From NCBI RefSeq assembly GCF_000687475.1, contig NC_057316.1, positions 3,534,001 through 3,598,000 on the forward strand: DNA of 64,000 bases, written 5' to 3'. The DNA comes from Ustilaginoidea virens. Lineage: Eukaryota > Ascomycota > Sordariomycetes > Hypocreales > Clavicipitaceae. Position 1 is the stretch's first letter. The number at the start of each line of letters is the position of its first letter. The notes under the pieces are model-generated. The model was not told the origin of the DNA, ran no database searches, and saw only the letters and a program-made list of their open reading frames with translations. This document shows positions 33,654 through 44,740 of this stretch, in pieces. A program made the translations under genes and the position numbers.

Positions 33654-35124
33654 CGTCGATGTGGGTGCTGACAAGATCCAACTGGTTGCCAAGGTGGCTG
33701 TGACAATGGAAATGCAAAGGAGTCTGGTATCTCGGTATACAAGCATCACGGAAGGGACGAAACAATCCAAGTCTGACTCTGAGCGTCTACAGCTCAGTGA
33801 CATGCACACATATATAGGGCCTTTTGAACCGGCCAATTCCAGACCTCCCCCCCCCCCCCCCCCCCTTTCCCCCTTTTCCCCCTTTTCCATGTCTTGTGGT
33901 TGGAAACGGCTACGGAGCTCGGAGCAACAAAGGAGAAGTTGACGCTACGGAGTTGGGTTGCACCCAAACCTTGGCCAAAATCTAGCCCCGGGGTGCAAGC
34001 CCATGCTGTCGCGGATCCCTGTAGTAGTAATGCTAACATATGCCTCACACTGCTCACTGCAACAAGGTTCGCGAGACAGTTGACGGTTGGTTGCTACCGG
34101 CGCGTTCGGCAATCCGCCATGTCTGGAGTGCCAACACTTCAACTATCCACTTGGTCCCAAGCCTGATCGGCTTACAAGGTAGCGAGAATGGCCCCGAGTC
34201 CCCGAGAGCAGAGTATATAACGGTCCGCGTATAACGCTGAGCATAGCCCGCGATGCCGGATTATGCGTGCCAAACCTCCCAGCCTGCATGTCCAAGCACC
34301 GTCATGACTCTCCTACAAGGCCGTACAGACGCCATTCACGCATCCCCTATAGGTCGTGGCCCTCTCCCCTTTACACTCGCGATGTTACAGCATCACGCAT
34401 TGCATCTCATGCATGACCAGACACGATCCTTTGCGATAAGCTGGGGTTTGCGTCCACCTGCATCCAAGCAGAGTTGAGCCGACGCCGAGGTGATGGCGTC
34501 CATGCTAATGTTAAAAAGTGTTGTCACCGCGCTGACATGTCCATCGGCGAACACAGGCGACAACAGCGACGAAACTCCCATCTCCTGCCCTCGGCCGAGA
34601 GACCCGGAGTTTTGACGGGATCAAGTTTGCACCAAGCAGTGAATTGTAGCGTAGTGTAGTGTAGTGGAAGGGGACACAAGCGGACGTCTAACTGATAGGC
34701 ACCGCCAGACCACATAAGCAACAAACTGGAGCTTGCTGGCCAACATAACGTGTTGCCACAAAAGTCCTCGTCGATTCTGCTACGGCAGATGTGTGCTCGT
34801 TCCTACATGCTTGCTCAAGCAGTGCCAAAGCCACCCAGGTAACGGGGGTTTTCGCGACTCCCAACCATCAATCCTGCCGCGGACCTAGACCTAGCTCTTC
34901 CCTCTCAAATGCTCCCGACAACACGGCGGGTCTCGTCTCCAAAGTGTTCAACCGGCCGTCCGTTCTTTTATATTCTTTCGGACGTCGTGTCCTCTCGCGT
35001 AACTGCGCCATGCTACAGGAAGCCGGATATTCCAAGCGGGCATGATCCTCGCCGGGGACCTCCCCCTCCTCCTCGTCCACCGTTTCCGCGCATTCGTAGT
35101 TTTAGTTTTTTTTTTTTTTCGCCA
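33654..35124. other. Spacer between secreted protein and OST4
   Basis: 1.5 kb with the TATA box above, about 19 C at 33,847-33,865 and short GTAGTGTAGTGTAGTG repeats (34,647-34,667). No gene seen on either strand. Confidence 0.45.
33808..33816 (-). promoter_or_regulatory. TATATA box of the 87-residue secreted-protein gene
   Basis: CTATATATG read on the minus strand, about 155 bases upstream of the start codon at 33653. A C run (33,847-33,865) sits just beyond it. Confidence 0.45.
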
Positions 35125-35268
35125 TCAGGACTTTGCGTGCTCCACCTTGTCGGAAACGGCTGCATTGGGCGCGGCATTGGCCTCCAGGAAGTGGTAGGCG
35201 ACGATGAGAAGCATGGAGGCTGCGCCAAAGAAGATGGCCAACGTGAAAAGATCGCGATCGGAAATCAT
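35125..35268 (-). CDS. Oligosaccharyltransferase mini-subunit Ost4
   Basis: 47 residues, one transmembrane segment. Ost4 is the tiny ER subunit that helps incorporate Ost3/Ost6 into the complex that N-glycosylates nascent proteins. The N-terminus MISDRDLFTLAIFFGAAS followed by MLLIVAYHFLEAN matches the yeast and animal Ost4 pattern (MISD..L..LA..FG....LIV.YH). The frame extends 31 codons further upstream but that part lacks similarity; the ATG at 35268 is the family start. The short C-terminal tail (NAAPNAAVSDKVEHAKS) is a fungal extension. Confidence 0.93.
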   Translation of the reverse strand: MISDRDLFTLAIFFGAASMLLIVAYHFLEANAAPNAAVSDKVEHAKS

Positions 35269-35965
35269 GGTGATGCGAAACGAAGCAGAGAGGCAGGCGA
35301 TGAGAGGATTTTCTTTGACGACGATGCTGTGGCAGATTGCGTCTGCAAGTTCGACCACCAAGGTTTGCGCTTGGGTAGACTGTTACGATGACGATTGGCG
35401 ATGGGAAATCTGCCAGAGGGTTGTTGTGCTGGTTAGCGATGACAAGGCATGGGCATTCGAGGAGGACAGCTGTAGCTTTTCTGGAGCTCCATCCATCATC
35501 TCGGTTGCACATACATACCAAAACCTGCAGCATCAGTGACCTGATGCAGAAACCAGCCAATGGCAGCCATTCAACTCGCCTCAAGGCTCAGGGACGGCCA
35601 CAAGAAGAAAGCCCAGTGAGAAGCCCGGCACGTGACCACGGTGACTTCATCCACTAACCACCGCTGCTGCTGCCCAGTGTAAAAAAAAAAGGACATTGTT
35701 GATTCTTCAATCTACCAGACTCTACCAGACTGCTACTACTAACAAGTACCTACCTAGGTAGGTACTACTACGTCAGGACCATCTTCGACAACAAGTCGTA
35801 GTCTGGATGCCTATCCCGGCGACTTGGCGGACAAAGGAAAAGTCGATTACTGCCCGGGCCGTACAAGGCTCACAGCAGCCGCTTTATTTTGCTTCTCGTT
35901 ATCCCCCCCCCCCCCCCCCCATCTCGACCGTGTTCCTGCTTGGTTGACCCCGCCAACTGCCCCCC
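35269..35965. promoter_or_regulatory. Divergent promoter region OST4 / TMA46
   Basis: About 700 bases serving both genes. It holds an ACCTACCTAGGTAGGTAC palindrome (35,747-35,766) and a run of about 17 C (35,906-35,920) just before the TMA46 start. No other feature seen. Confidence 0.45.
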
Positions 35966-37314
35966 ATGCCTCCGAAAAAGACCGAAAAGGGCGGTGGCAC
36001 CAAGAAGCCATCGGCCTCGAAGCAAGTGGAAGACAAGACGTTTGGCATGAAGAACAAAAAGGGCGCCGTGGCCAAGAAAACCATTGCGCAAATGACGAGC
36101 AACCTGAAGAACGGCGTGAGCCCCGAAGAGAAGAAGAAGCAAGCCGAAAAGGCTCAGCGGGAAAAGGAGAAAAAGGCGGCGGAAGAGGCCAAGAGGGAGG
36201 CCGACCTGCTTCTCAACAAGCCGGCGCAAATACAAAAAGTACCCTTCGGCGTCGATCCCAAGACGGTGGTGTGCATCTTTTACAAGAAGGGAGACTGCGA
36301 GAAGGGCAAGAAGTGCAAGTTCTCGCACGACCTGTCGATTGAGCGCAAGACGGAGAAGAAGAACCTCTACGCGGACACGAGAGCGACCGAGGAGGAGGAG
36401 GAGAAGAAGAAGGAAACCTCGGCCGACTGGGACGAAGAGCAGCTGCGCAAGGTAGTCTTGTCCAAAAAGGGCAACCAAAAGACGAGTACCGACAAGGTGT
36501 GCAAGTACTTCATATCGGCCATTGAGGACGGCAAATACGGCTGGTTCTGGGTTTGTCCCAACGGGGGAGACAAGTGCATGTACAGGCATGCTTTGCCACC
36601 GGGGTGAGTTTTTTTTTTTTTTTTTTCATTTTCATTTTTCATTTTTTTTCCCTCTTTCCTCTTTTGCACCTGCTGTGCAAAGTGCGGCTCTTGTCGGCTG
36701 GGGGTCATTCGACGTCCTCGAGCTAACCGATGGGCAGCTTCGTCCTGAAAACAAAGGAACAGAGGGCGGCAGAGAAGGCGCTCATGGATAAGTCACCGCT
36801 CAAAACGCTCACTCTGGAAGACTTTCTGGAATCCGAGCGCCATAAACTCACGGGCAACCTCACCCCCGTCACGCCGGAGAGCTTTGCGAAATGGAAGAAA
36901 GAGCGCCTCGACAAGAGGGCGGCCGAGGAGCAACTCCGCAGGGCAAAGGAGAACACTGGCCGCGCGTTGTTTGAAAGCGGCAAATGGCGCGACGAAGATG
37001 AATCCGACGACGGCGGCAACGGCAGCGGCAACGGCAACGGTAACGGCGGCGACGACGACGACGCTTGGAATCTAGACAAGTTGCGGCAGGAGACGGAGGC
37101 GCTGAGGTCCGTGAAGGAAGAGCAGAGATTGGCTACCATGCACGGGAGGGAGGCGCCTCCGGCTGAAGAGATGGGCCCGTCAACAGGGTCGGGTGACGAG
37201 GCTGACGAGACGCGGGCTGACGAGACGCGAGCTGACAAGACGCGAGCTGACGAGACGCGAGCTGACGAGACGCGAGCTGACGAAACGCCAGCTGGCGTTG
37301 CCGGTGATGTCTGA
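35966..37314 (+). CDS. CCCH zinc-finger protein Tma46 (ZC3H15/DFRP1 family)
   Basis: Two exons, 35966-36603 and 36738-37314 (intron GTGAGT...GGGCAG with CTAAC branch, 134 bases), 404 residues. Family members bind and stabilise DRG-type GTPases (Rbg1 in yeast) and associate with translating ribosomes. Visible: Lys-rich N-terminus MPPKKTEKGGG, a charged helix rich in KKKQAEKAQREKEKKA, the first finger C-x7-C-x5-C-x3-H (CIFYKKGDCEKGKKCKFSH) and the second with the long family loop (CKYFISAIEDGKYGW then CPNGGDKCMYRH), and the DRG-binding region TLEDFLESERHKL..LTPVT. The C-terminus carries six 15-base repeats encoding ADETR-like units, which are not part of the family core. Confidence 0.93.
37201..37290 (+). 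repeat. Fifteen-base array (GCTGACGAGACGCGA)6 at the TMA46 C-terminus
   Basis: Six units with few changes encode (ADETR)n just before the stop codon. Unit length keeps frame, so the tail can vary in length. Confidence 0.92.
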
Positions 37315-37896
37315 GTGGGTGAATGACGCTTCTAGCGTCAGCGATTCAGCATTTTCCCCCGGCGCATAATGTCGCCGTTACGGGGTCGGGCAGAGGCAAT
37401 TCCGAGCACGGCTTTGGCTGGGCTTCACGAAGCTCGGTCCCTGCTGGACGAGACCGTTTTCGGGACGCCGTCAACTCGTGTCGTGGATGTGTATGTGAAC
37501 AGAGCTTACCGCGGCACTCTGTGATTTCGTCCCAAGGATTACGTATGTAGTGCACACGACCTGTTGTATAAAACAGTACCGCATATTTGAACACCATGGC
37601 TGCCAAACGTCCCGTGTTTGATGGCAATATATTGCTTCCAGCATCCGACGACGGTTTCATCCTGGCCCATCGCTTCATTCCGTTGTAATTTGTACAAGGG
37701 TTGTTTTTCCCAGCAGCAGCAGAACCAGAACCAGAACCAGAACCGTACCGTCCCCAGCCCCGTGACAAACAAATCATGGGCACCTTTATGTGTTTCAGTA
37801 CGCCAGCGTGGTTGGAAACGTGACATGGTGACGTGCGTGACTGGGCAGGCGTCGGGTCGGCATCCTCTGCAAATCTGGGCTCGGTTGCTTTCTCGG

Positions 37897-37898
<2 letters not shown>

Positions 37899-37949
<51 letters not shown>
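37899..37949 (+). repeat. Poly-T tract of about 51 bases
   Basis: Uninterrupted T; the exact length in the genome may be uncertain because such tracts slip in sequencing. Confidence 0.9.
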
Positions 37950-37952
<3 letters not shown>

Positions 37953-39525
37953 TCAACCAATTTTTCTGTCGAGCGAGGCTGGGCTGGGCTGGGCTGTTCT
38001 GGGCTGGGCTTGATGGAAGCAACGGAGACGACATCAGGTCGCGAAAGTCTGGAATGCGCCACGGAGGGAGTGAGAGTGCTCAGCGGGATAAGTTGAGGCC
38101 TTTCCCCTCCCCCCCTCCTGCCTGCTCTACTACTCTGTGCTCTGCAGTCCAGCAGGAACTTTGGACTTGGGCTGGGCGTAAGTCGCGATGCCTCAAGCTT
38201 GTTGCGGGGCGGCGCGGGGCTCGTTGGGACACTGCATGGGCGGCATTGGAGGCGTTGAAGCGTTGAAGCCGATGAGCATAGCAAGTGGTGAAGGGGACTG
38301 ACAACAAGCAAGCTCAATCGAATCGAATTGGCGTCGACGAGGCGGGGAGGTTGGGTGGGCTGCTGGCTGCTGGCTGGTGGTTGCTTTTGGGGTTTCGATG
38401 GAAACTAGCGGGTGCACAAAGTTGGGATGTATTTGGCACCATGTACGGAATACGCATGATACAGTACCAGACATGTATGTACTTTTTAGTTGCAGTCAAT
38501 CAGTCATCCCAGCAGGTCCAGCTCCTCTGCCGACGGCTGATGTCAGCGCCCGCCTGGCTCTTTCAGCGGAGAGAGCCCGCCCAGAGCGGACATCTGGCAG
38601 ACAGGTACGGAGTACATTCACAGGTGGGTATCCGTTGACATGTCTGCACGGTCCAGACTGGTACAGTATGTACAGTACTCATGAGAGCCTGGCAGCCCGA
38701 ACCGCCTGCACCACCTGTAGCACCACCTGCCAGCACCGCCTGCCAGCACCGCCTGCCAGCACCGCCAGCACCTCCCTTCCACCCCCCCACCTCCCCCGCC
38801 CCACCCAGTTGAGTCTGGTTCATGTCTGGTTGCCTCGAGCTTGGGAGAGCTCCTCTCTGCAGGCCCTCTCAGAGCGTCATACATACTTGCACGCTGGCCA
38901 ACGCCGCAAGCAAGCAGCTTAAGTTGAGTTGAGTTCAGACTTCAGACCTTGGGACCGTGGAAACGTCGCCAACCCCTCTCCACCTTCAAACCAGCTACGC
39001 CCGACCTGGTCAGTCATTCACTCCCCCCCCCTCCCCCCCCCCCCCCCCCCCCCCCCCCCATTCCTACAAAACACCAGACTCACTCTTTCTTGCAAAGTCG
39101 AGCGTATTCCGAGCCTCGTCCGATCCCTCGTCGCAATCTGCTGCAGCCCGACGCCTCCCGAGAAAACGACAACGCTCCCCGGTGACGAAATACATAGCTT
39201 CAAAACCCCCAACCCCCCGTTGTTCCAAGACCGAGCAGCCGGCTGAAAGCAGAAACGTCGGCCACTTGATGGCAGCGGAGCTCCTGCATCTATAGGTCGT
39301 GCTGACCGCCCGCGCACACCCCAGGCTCGCTGCTGGTCTCGTCGGTCTGTCGAGATCACCGGGTCTGAAACCATCGCGCGCGCGTGTGCGTGGCCGTTTC
39401 CTCCGTTTTCCCTTGAATCCCCCTCGATTCGACAGCTGTCCCGTCGTCTGCTGCTCCTTTGCGTCCGTCAAGAACACCCTTTCCGCTCCCGCCGCTACTC
39501 GTTCGATCCGATCTCCAGCGGACCC

Positions 39526-39572
39526 AGGGACCAAGGGACCAAGGGACCAAGGGACCAAGGAACCAAGGGACC
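39526..39572. repeat. GGGACCAAG array upstream of the carrier gene
   Basis: About five nine-base units, the last altered, 75-120 bases before the first ATG of the carrier. Confidence 0.85.
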
Positions 39573-39646
39573 GGCGACCGGCGACTGGGGACCGGGGACC
39601 ACCGGGACCGAGACACCGATTGCCTCTGCCCTTTCCCCCCTGAAGC

Positions 39647-41214
39647 ATGACGGCGGATGCGAGGCGTGGTCAGCTTCAAAATGTCCCAGGCCGTCTCACC
39701 GCCCCAGCAGTCATAGTCATGCCTTCCACCACTCGAGGGCGAGATCATGCCAACTCGTTCGTCAGGCGCTACCGGACCGAGATAGCGGCCAGCTCCTCCA
39801 GCGTCTTTTCCACCATGGTCGCCTTTCCCCTGGACAGCGTCAAGACTCGCATGCAGACATATCAGTACAACGGATTCGCCGACTGCGTCAAGCATACGTA
39901 CCGCACCGAAAACCTGGCTGGCTTTTTCCGAGGTGACCATCCACTTGCCTGCCTGCCCAACGCTGCAACAAATTTGGGGGCGGAGGGTTTGGAAGGGGGA
40001 AGGGTGGGGGGGGGGGGGGGGGGAGGCGTTCTTCTTAAAAAAAAAAAAAAAGAAGAAGAAACTCCTGGCCCTGCTCTTCTTTGATCGCACAATTTCCATC
40101 AATCTTGCTCGAGTCATCTTCTTGCTAACATGCTGTCTGTCCCATTCTTGTAGGCGTCATGGCCCCGATGGCCAGCATCACCCTGGTTCGAACCATGTCA
40201 TTTTCCATCTATCAACGAGCAAAGTACGCCTACGCCGGATGGGTCAAGAAGACCATGGGATACGACATCCTCCGCCACGTCAGCAGGGCCGGCACGTATC
40301 CCAACCTGTACTCGATTGCTTGCTTCGGCGCCGCCGGGGCCACGGCGGGATCCATCATTCCCATCATTGCCTGCCCCTTTGAACTCACAAAGCTGAGCGC
40401 ACAAGTGTCTGTGCTGCTGGCCGAACGGGCAGGCAGCAGCACCAAGAGCAAGGCTGTAGCATCGAGCTACCAAAACAAGGGCACGCTGAGGACCATGGCC
40501 AACATTATAAAACACCGGGGGGTGCTGGGGCTATACACGGGCTTCTGGTTACACTTGCGTAAGGGAATCATCCCCCCCCCCCCTTTTCCATATCGCCTCT
40601 GTGTTGTTGTTGGAAAGAAAGGGGGAAAAAAAGAAGAAGAAGAAAACCGCCGTGTCGCTGATTCTCCTTGGATGACGATGCAGTGCGCGATACCCTGGGT
40701 ACGGGGATATACTTCATGGTGTACGAGAGCGGCAAGCAACTCGGCACCACCATGGCAGGCGACAATCCCAACAACAACAAGCTGGCGGTGGTGACAGCCG
40801 GCGGCATGTGCGGGCTCGTGTCCTGGGCACTCATCTGTCAGTTGTTTTCCTCCTTTTCTCCTCCCCCCCCCCATCCTCTCTCTTTTTTCCTTCTTCTTCT
40901 TCTTCTTTCTTTACTTTATCCGTTCCTGCCGGCTTTCTTTGACCCCGCGCCGTGGCTAACGAGTCGAGCAAGATCCCATCGACTCGGCCAAGAGCATATA
41001 CCAGCGCAACTCGCTCCTCCACTCCCGAGGCGAGAAAGTAGAGCCCGCGCCCAAGATAGAATTCTTCAAGCGCCAGATGTACCGCGGCCTAGGCGTCTCC
41101 ATGAGCCGGTCCTGCGTCGTCAACGCCTTTTTCTTTTCCTCGTTTGAGTTCATCAAGAAGCGCATCAAGACGCTGGACGACGAAGCGAACCGCGCCAAGC
41201 CAAGGACAATGTAA
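39647..41214 (+). CDS. Mitochondrial carrier family protein (SLC25 type)
   Basis: Four exons: 39647-39932, 40154-40558, 40684-40836 and 40973-41214; 361 residues. All three carrier signatures are visible: PLDSVKTRMQ, PFELTKLSAQ and PIDSAKSIYQ, one per repeat, so this should be a six-helix transporter of the inner mitochondrial membrane. The third repeat signature is assembled across the last intron (CTAAC branch, AAG acceptor). I cannot assign a substrate; the third signature lacks the usual K/R-rich follow-up and the protein resembles uncharacterised fungal carriers. Start: the first ATG (39647) gives a 24-residue Arg-containing extension; the ATG at 39719 (MPSTTRGRD) is an alternative. Introns 1 and 2 hold long G, C and A tracts. 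Confidence 0.88.
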
Positions 41215-42111
41215 AAGAGAGCACTCACTCACACATTCACACGCATACACACACGCATACACACACACACAACAAAAAGGCAGGAACAAAAGGAGCGAGC
41301 GTGGGCTGCAGCTGTGACAACACAAAGGAGTTGACGGTAACGCCCCCCTCGCCTCCCCTTTCTCCCCTCTCCTCACCGTCAGGCTCGACTTCCGCCGAGT
41401 CAGAGATGCCCCTATTGTATCAGCCAAGGCGGTCAGCGATCTGCGCATCGTAAAACTGGCGTTTTTTCTTTTCCGCCTATCCCCCTCTTCTCATTCTTGT
41501 CGCCTTCTCGACTGCTCGTCTGGTCGGTGGTTCGTCCGAAGACGAGACCCACGACAAGCCGCCCAGTTGAGTTACACGGCACCCCAAAGGGCTGATTGCG
41601 CGTGGGGGGAGGGGGGTCCTTGCAGCATCAGCATCACCCGAGGACGGAACGGTCGGCCCAGTCATACAGGTCAAGTGTGCTGCGCTTCATAGTCTAGGTC
41701 ACTGCCTTGCACATCATAATTTGCACCCAGAATAGCAGGGCAGGAAGGCCATGGGGCCGCACCCCACGATTCAACGGCTGTGCCCGTACCAGACAACAGT
41801 GGCGTTCCCCTGCCCTGATGCAGCTAGCTTTCTGAAGCGGACAAAAAGAAATCAGCGGGCAGCTTTTCCTCCTGGGATATATAAAGACGAAGCGTAAAAG
41901 GGGGGTGGCAAACGAGGTCTTTGACCGTGTACAGGCAAGTTTCGTCCTGGAATATATATGTAGAAAAGAGAAAAAGACGGTCTTGCATCCAAATACACAC
42001 ACCACCATGTTGCTAAGGGGGAGAAGCAGGAAGAAGAAGAAGAAGAAGAAGAAGAAGAAGAAGAAGAAGAAGAAAAGACCCTTCCGTACAATGCGCTCTA
42101 TACTCGTCCGT
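41215..42111. other. Spacer between convergent carrier gene and THR4
   Basis: Contains an (AC)n-like run (41,222-41,273) and a (GAA)n run (42,027-42,073). The last 100-200 bases should be the THR4 3' untranslated region. No gene seen. Confidence 0.5.
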
Positions 42112-44176
42112 CTAGTCTTGCGAGAGTTCCTGCTCTACTTGGGCCTTGACAAGCTCACGGACCTTGTCAACGTTGTTTTCCACCTCGGTGACGCGCCTCT
42201 CCATCTTATCTAGTCCGACAAACTCCTCGGGAAGAACCTTGTTCTCAAAGTCGAAACCTGGTTCGCCGCTCAGCGCCTTCTCCACGGCGCTAGAGAACTT
42301 GGCCGGGTGGGCGGTGGACAGCGAGATGTGGTGCGCGTGCGGGCTGGCGTCCGCGACAGACCTCGACGTGGCGGCGACGCCAACGGCGGTGTGGGGATCC
42401 AGGATGTAGCCCAGCTTGGTATACGTGGCTCTGATGATTTCCAGCGTTTGGTTGTCATCCACGCGCTCGCTGTCAAAATCGCGCTTGGCGCTCTTGAGCA
42501 CGTCTTGGTAGACGGGCCCGAACGCGCCGGTTGTCCTGAGCTCCGTGAGCCACTTGGAAACCTCCTGACCTGCCTGCTTCTTGTTCCACTGGTCGTCCAT
42601 GCCGGCACTCTCGGCAAACTCGTAAGCCAGGAACCAGAGGAGACGCTCAAAGTTGCTCGACACGAGGATGTCCATGGCAGGGCTGAGCGTTTCCTTGACG
42701 CCCTCGGGAGCCACAGGCTGGCCCTCCTCGGACACGGGCCGCTTCTCGTACTTGCCCGTCTTCCAGAACCTGTCCAGAATGTCGTTTTCGTTGGTGGCAA
42801 TGACCAGCTTGTCCACGGGCAGTCCCATGCGCTTGGCAAAGTATCCGGCAAGGATGTCCCCAAAGTTGCCTGTTGGCACAACGAACCGGACCTTGTCGCC
42901 AACTTGAAAGTTGGGAGACTGCTTGGCCAAAGAATAGTATGAGTGGAAGTAGTAGGTGATCTGAGCCAGGATACGGGCCCAGTTGATGGAATTGACGGCG
43001 CCGACGTTGATGGGTTTATTCGCTTCGGGATCAGCGAGTATTGACTTGAGAATATCCTGAGCAAGAGGGAATTTTTTTTTTTGGTTTTAGTTGTACTATT
43101 TGCATGGGGTCAACTGCAGTTTGGCAGGCGGCTGGCTTACTTGGCAATCATCAAAAGTTCCATCAATTGAAAGGTTGTGGACGTTCTTGTCGAGAACAGT
43201 GGTCATCTGCAGTTCTTGAATGGGGCTTACGCGCCCCTTTGGGAACATGATGAAGACGGACACATCCTTCTTGCCCCGCAAGCCGTAAATGGCCGCCGAT
43301 CCAGTGTCACCGCTGGTAGCACCTACGACGGTGAGGTGATGGCGTTCTGTACGGATGATCAGCTCATCGACTTGCGCTTCAAAGTATGATGCTCTGCGAT
43401 ATGAAAAGGTACGCCAATGCGACCACCGAAGACTCCCAGGCATCGGAATCGGCATCGGCATCGGCATCGGCATCGGAATCGGAATCGGCATCGGAATCGG
43501 CAGGGGGAGGGTGGCATAAGCGAAAGCAAGACGTACCACGTCCAGTCTTTCCCTCGTTTTTCCTGACCAGGAAATATTCAAACAGGTTGCCCACGAATTG
43601 AAGGGCAACATCTTTGAATGCAAAGGTGGGACCGTGGAATAGTTCCAGCAGGTAGTGGTTACCATCGAGATGAACAAGCGGCGTTACATGGTTGCTACGG
43701 AAGGTCGAGTAGCTTCGACCAACAAGGTCCTTGAGGTGGGCCGAAGGGATCTCGGACGGTGAAATGTACAGCGAGAGAATCTCGTAGGCCAGGTCGGCGA
43801 AGCTCAAGTCCTTCCAAGTTTCCCAGGACGTCGCTTGAGGAATCTGTTCGGGAATGTACAAGCCGCCGTCGGGGGCCAACCCCCGCAGGACAACTTGTTC
43901 AAAGGAGCACTATGTGACGAGGTAAAAGAAAAGCAAAAAAAGAAATGACAAGAATTAGTTTCCTAGTTGAGTTTGTTCGAAATCGACCCGACCCTTTGAC
44001 CGAGCTACGCATTACGGTAACGGAGGAGGGCCACGACGGCGGCCCGTGGTTCTCCTAGGAGGGGAAGGGAGGGGAGGGGAAAACCTTACATTGCTGTCTT
44101 CACCACGGGTGCTCAAGTAGCGCTGAGACGGGCTGTGCGTGGCACCAGAGGCATCAGGGACACAGTTTTGCGCCAT
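42112..44176 (-). CDS. Threonine synthase
   Basis: Four exons on the minus strand: 44090-44176, 43537-43909, 43141-43346 and 42112-43056; 536 residues. The enzyme converts O-phosphohomoserine to threonine with pyridoxal phosphate. The cofactor lysine is in HGPTFAFKD (about residue 128) and the phosphate loop in GATSGDTGSAA (about 162-172). FPKGRVSPIQELQMTT, SIDGTFDDCQ, VNSINWARILAQITYYFHS and VPTGNFGDILAGY are all fungal threonine synthase landmarks. Length matches the family. Intron 2 (43347-43536, 190 bases) is enlarged by a hexanucleotide array; its acceptor CCGTACAG at 43347 was chosen because it gives GKTGRERHHLTVVGATSG without a gap. Confidence 0.94.
43439..43502. repeat. Hexanucleotide array (GGCATC/GGAATC)10 in THR4 intron 2
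   Basis: About ten six-base units alternating GGCATC and GGAATC on the plus strand, inside the second intron of THR4. If the intron is retained the array would read as alternating Ser/Ala-Asp residues without a stop. Confidence 0.9.
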
Positions 44177-44740
44177 TGTTGATGCTGCACCGGCAGAATT
44201 GCGCTGCAATCGCTACGGAGGAGTTGCAACGAGCGTTTCGTTCGGAGACGAGACGGCGGTTGTTGAAGAGGGAAGAAGGCGGGGCCGAGCATCGGTGGCG
44301 ACAAAATGATGGATTGTCAGGACCTGCATGTTGTGACTTGTTCTCGGTCGACAGCCCGGGCCCCGCTTCCCGGAAGAGGACTAGTGCGGGGTCCCATTCG
44401 CGCCAGGGGTTCACGCCGTGTCGAGGCCATCACGTGGCCGGCCAGTCAGGTCGAGCGCCAGAGGGCCTTGCCTGCCCCGGATTCCCATCAGCCCAACGTG
44501 TCTGGTTCGTTCCATCGTCGAGTCCTGCCGCTGACCTGCGCAACATGACTGGACGTTTCAGCACCTTGGCCGGTTCGTAGCCCTGTCGTCCTCGCCGTAG
44601 TCCGTAGTCCGTAGTCCGTAGTCCGTAGTCCGTCGTCCGTTCTGCAGTGGTGGTAGTTGTTGTGACGAACATCCACGGCGACATCGCTTCAGTCCTCTTT
44701 GGCTCGTCCAAAGGTAATGAGTAATGAGTTGGCATTGGCA
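44177..44740. other. Spacer upstream of THR4
   Basis: Promoter side of THR4 and 3' side of the AT-hook gene. It carries a seven-base CCGTAGT array (44,595-44,640). No gene seen. Confidence 0.45.
44595..44640. repeat. Seven-base array (CCGTAGT)n
   Basis: About six units, the last ones altered to CCGTCGT, between the AT-hook stop codon and the THR4 start. Confidence 0.85.

Larger units (their letters stand above)
37315..39646. other. Spacer between TMA46 and the mitochondrial carrier
   Basis: 2.3 kb without a convincing gene. It contains 51 T (37,899-37,949), GGGCTGGGCTG repeats (37,979-38,010), CACCGCCTGCCAG repeats (38,708-38,772), 27 C (39,033-39,059) and a GGGACCAAG array (39,526-39,572) in the probable leader of the carrier gene. 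A plus-strand TACGGAGTAC is at 38,606-38,616. Confidence 0.5.
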
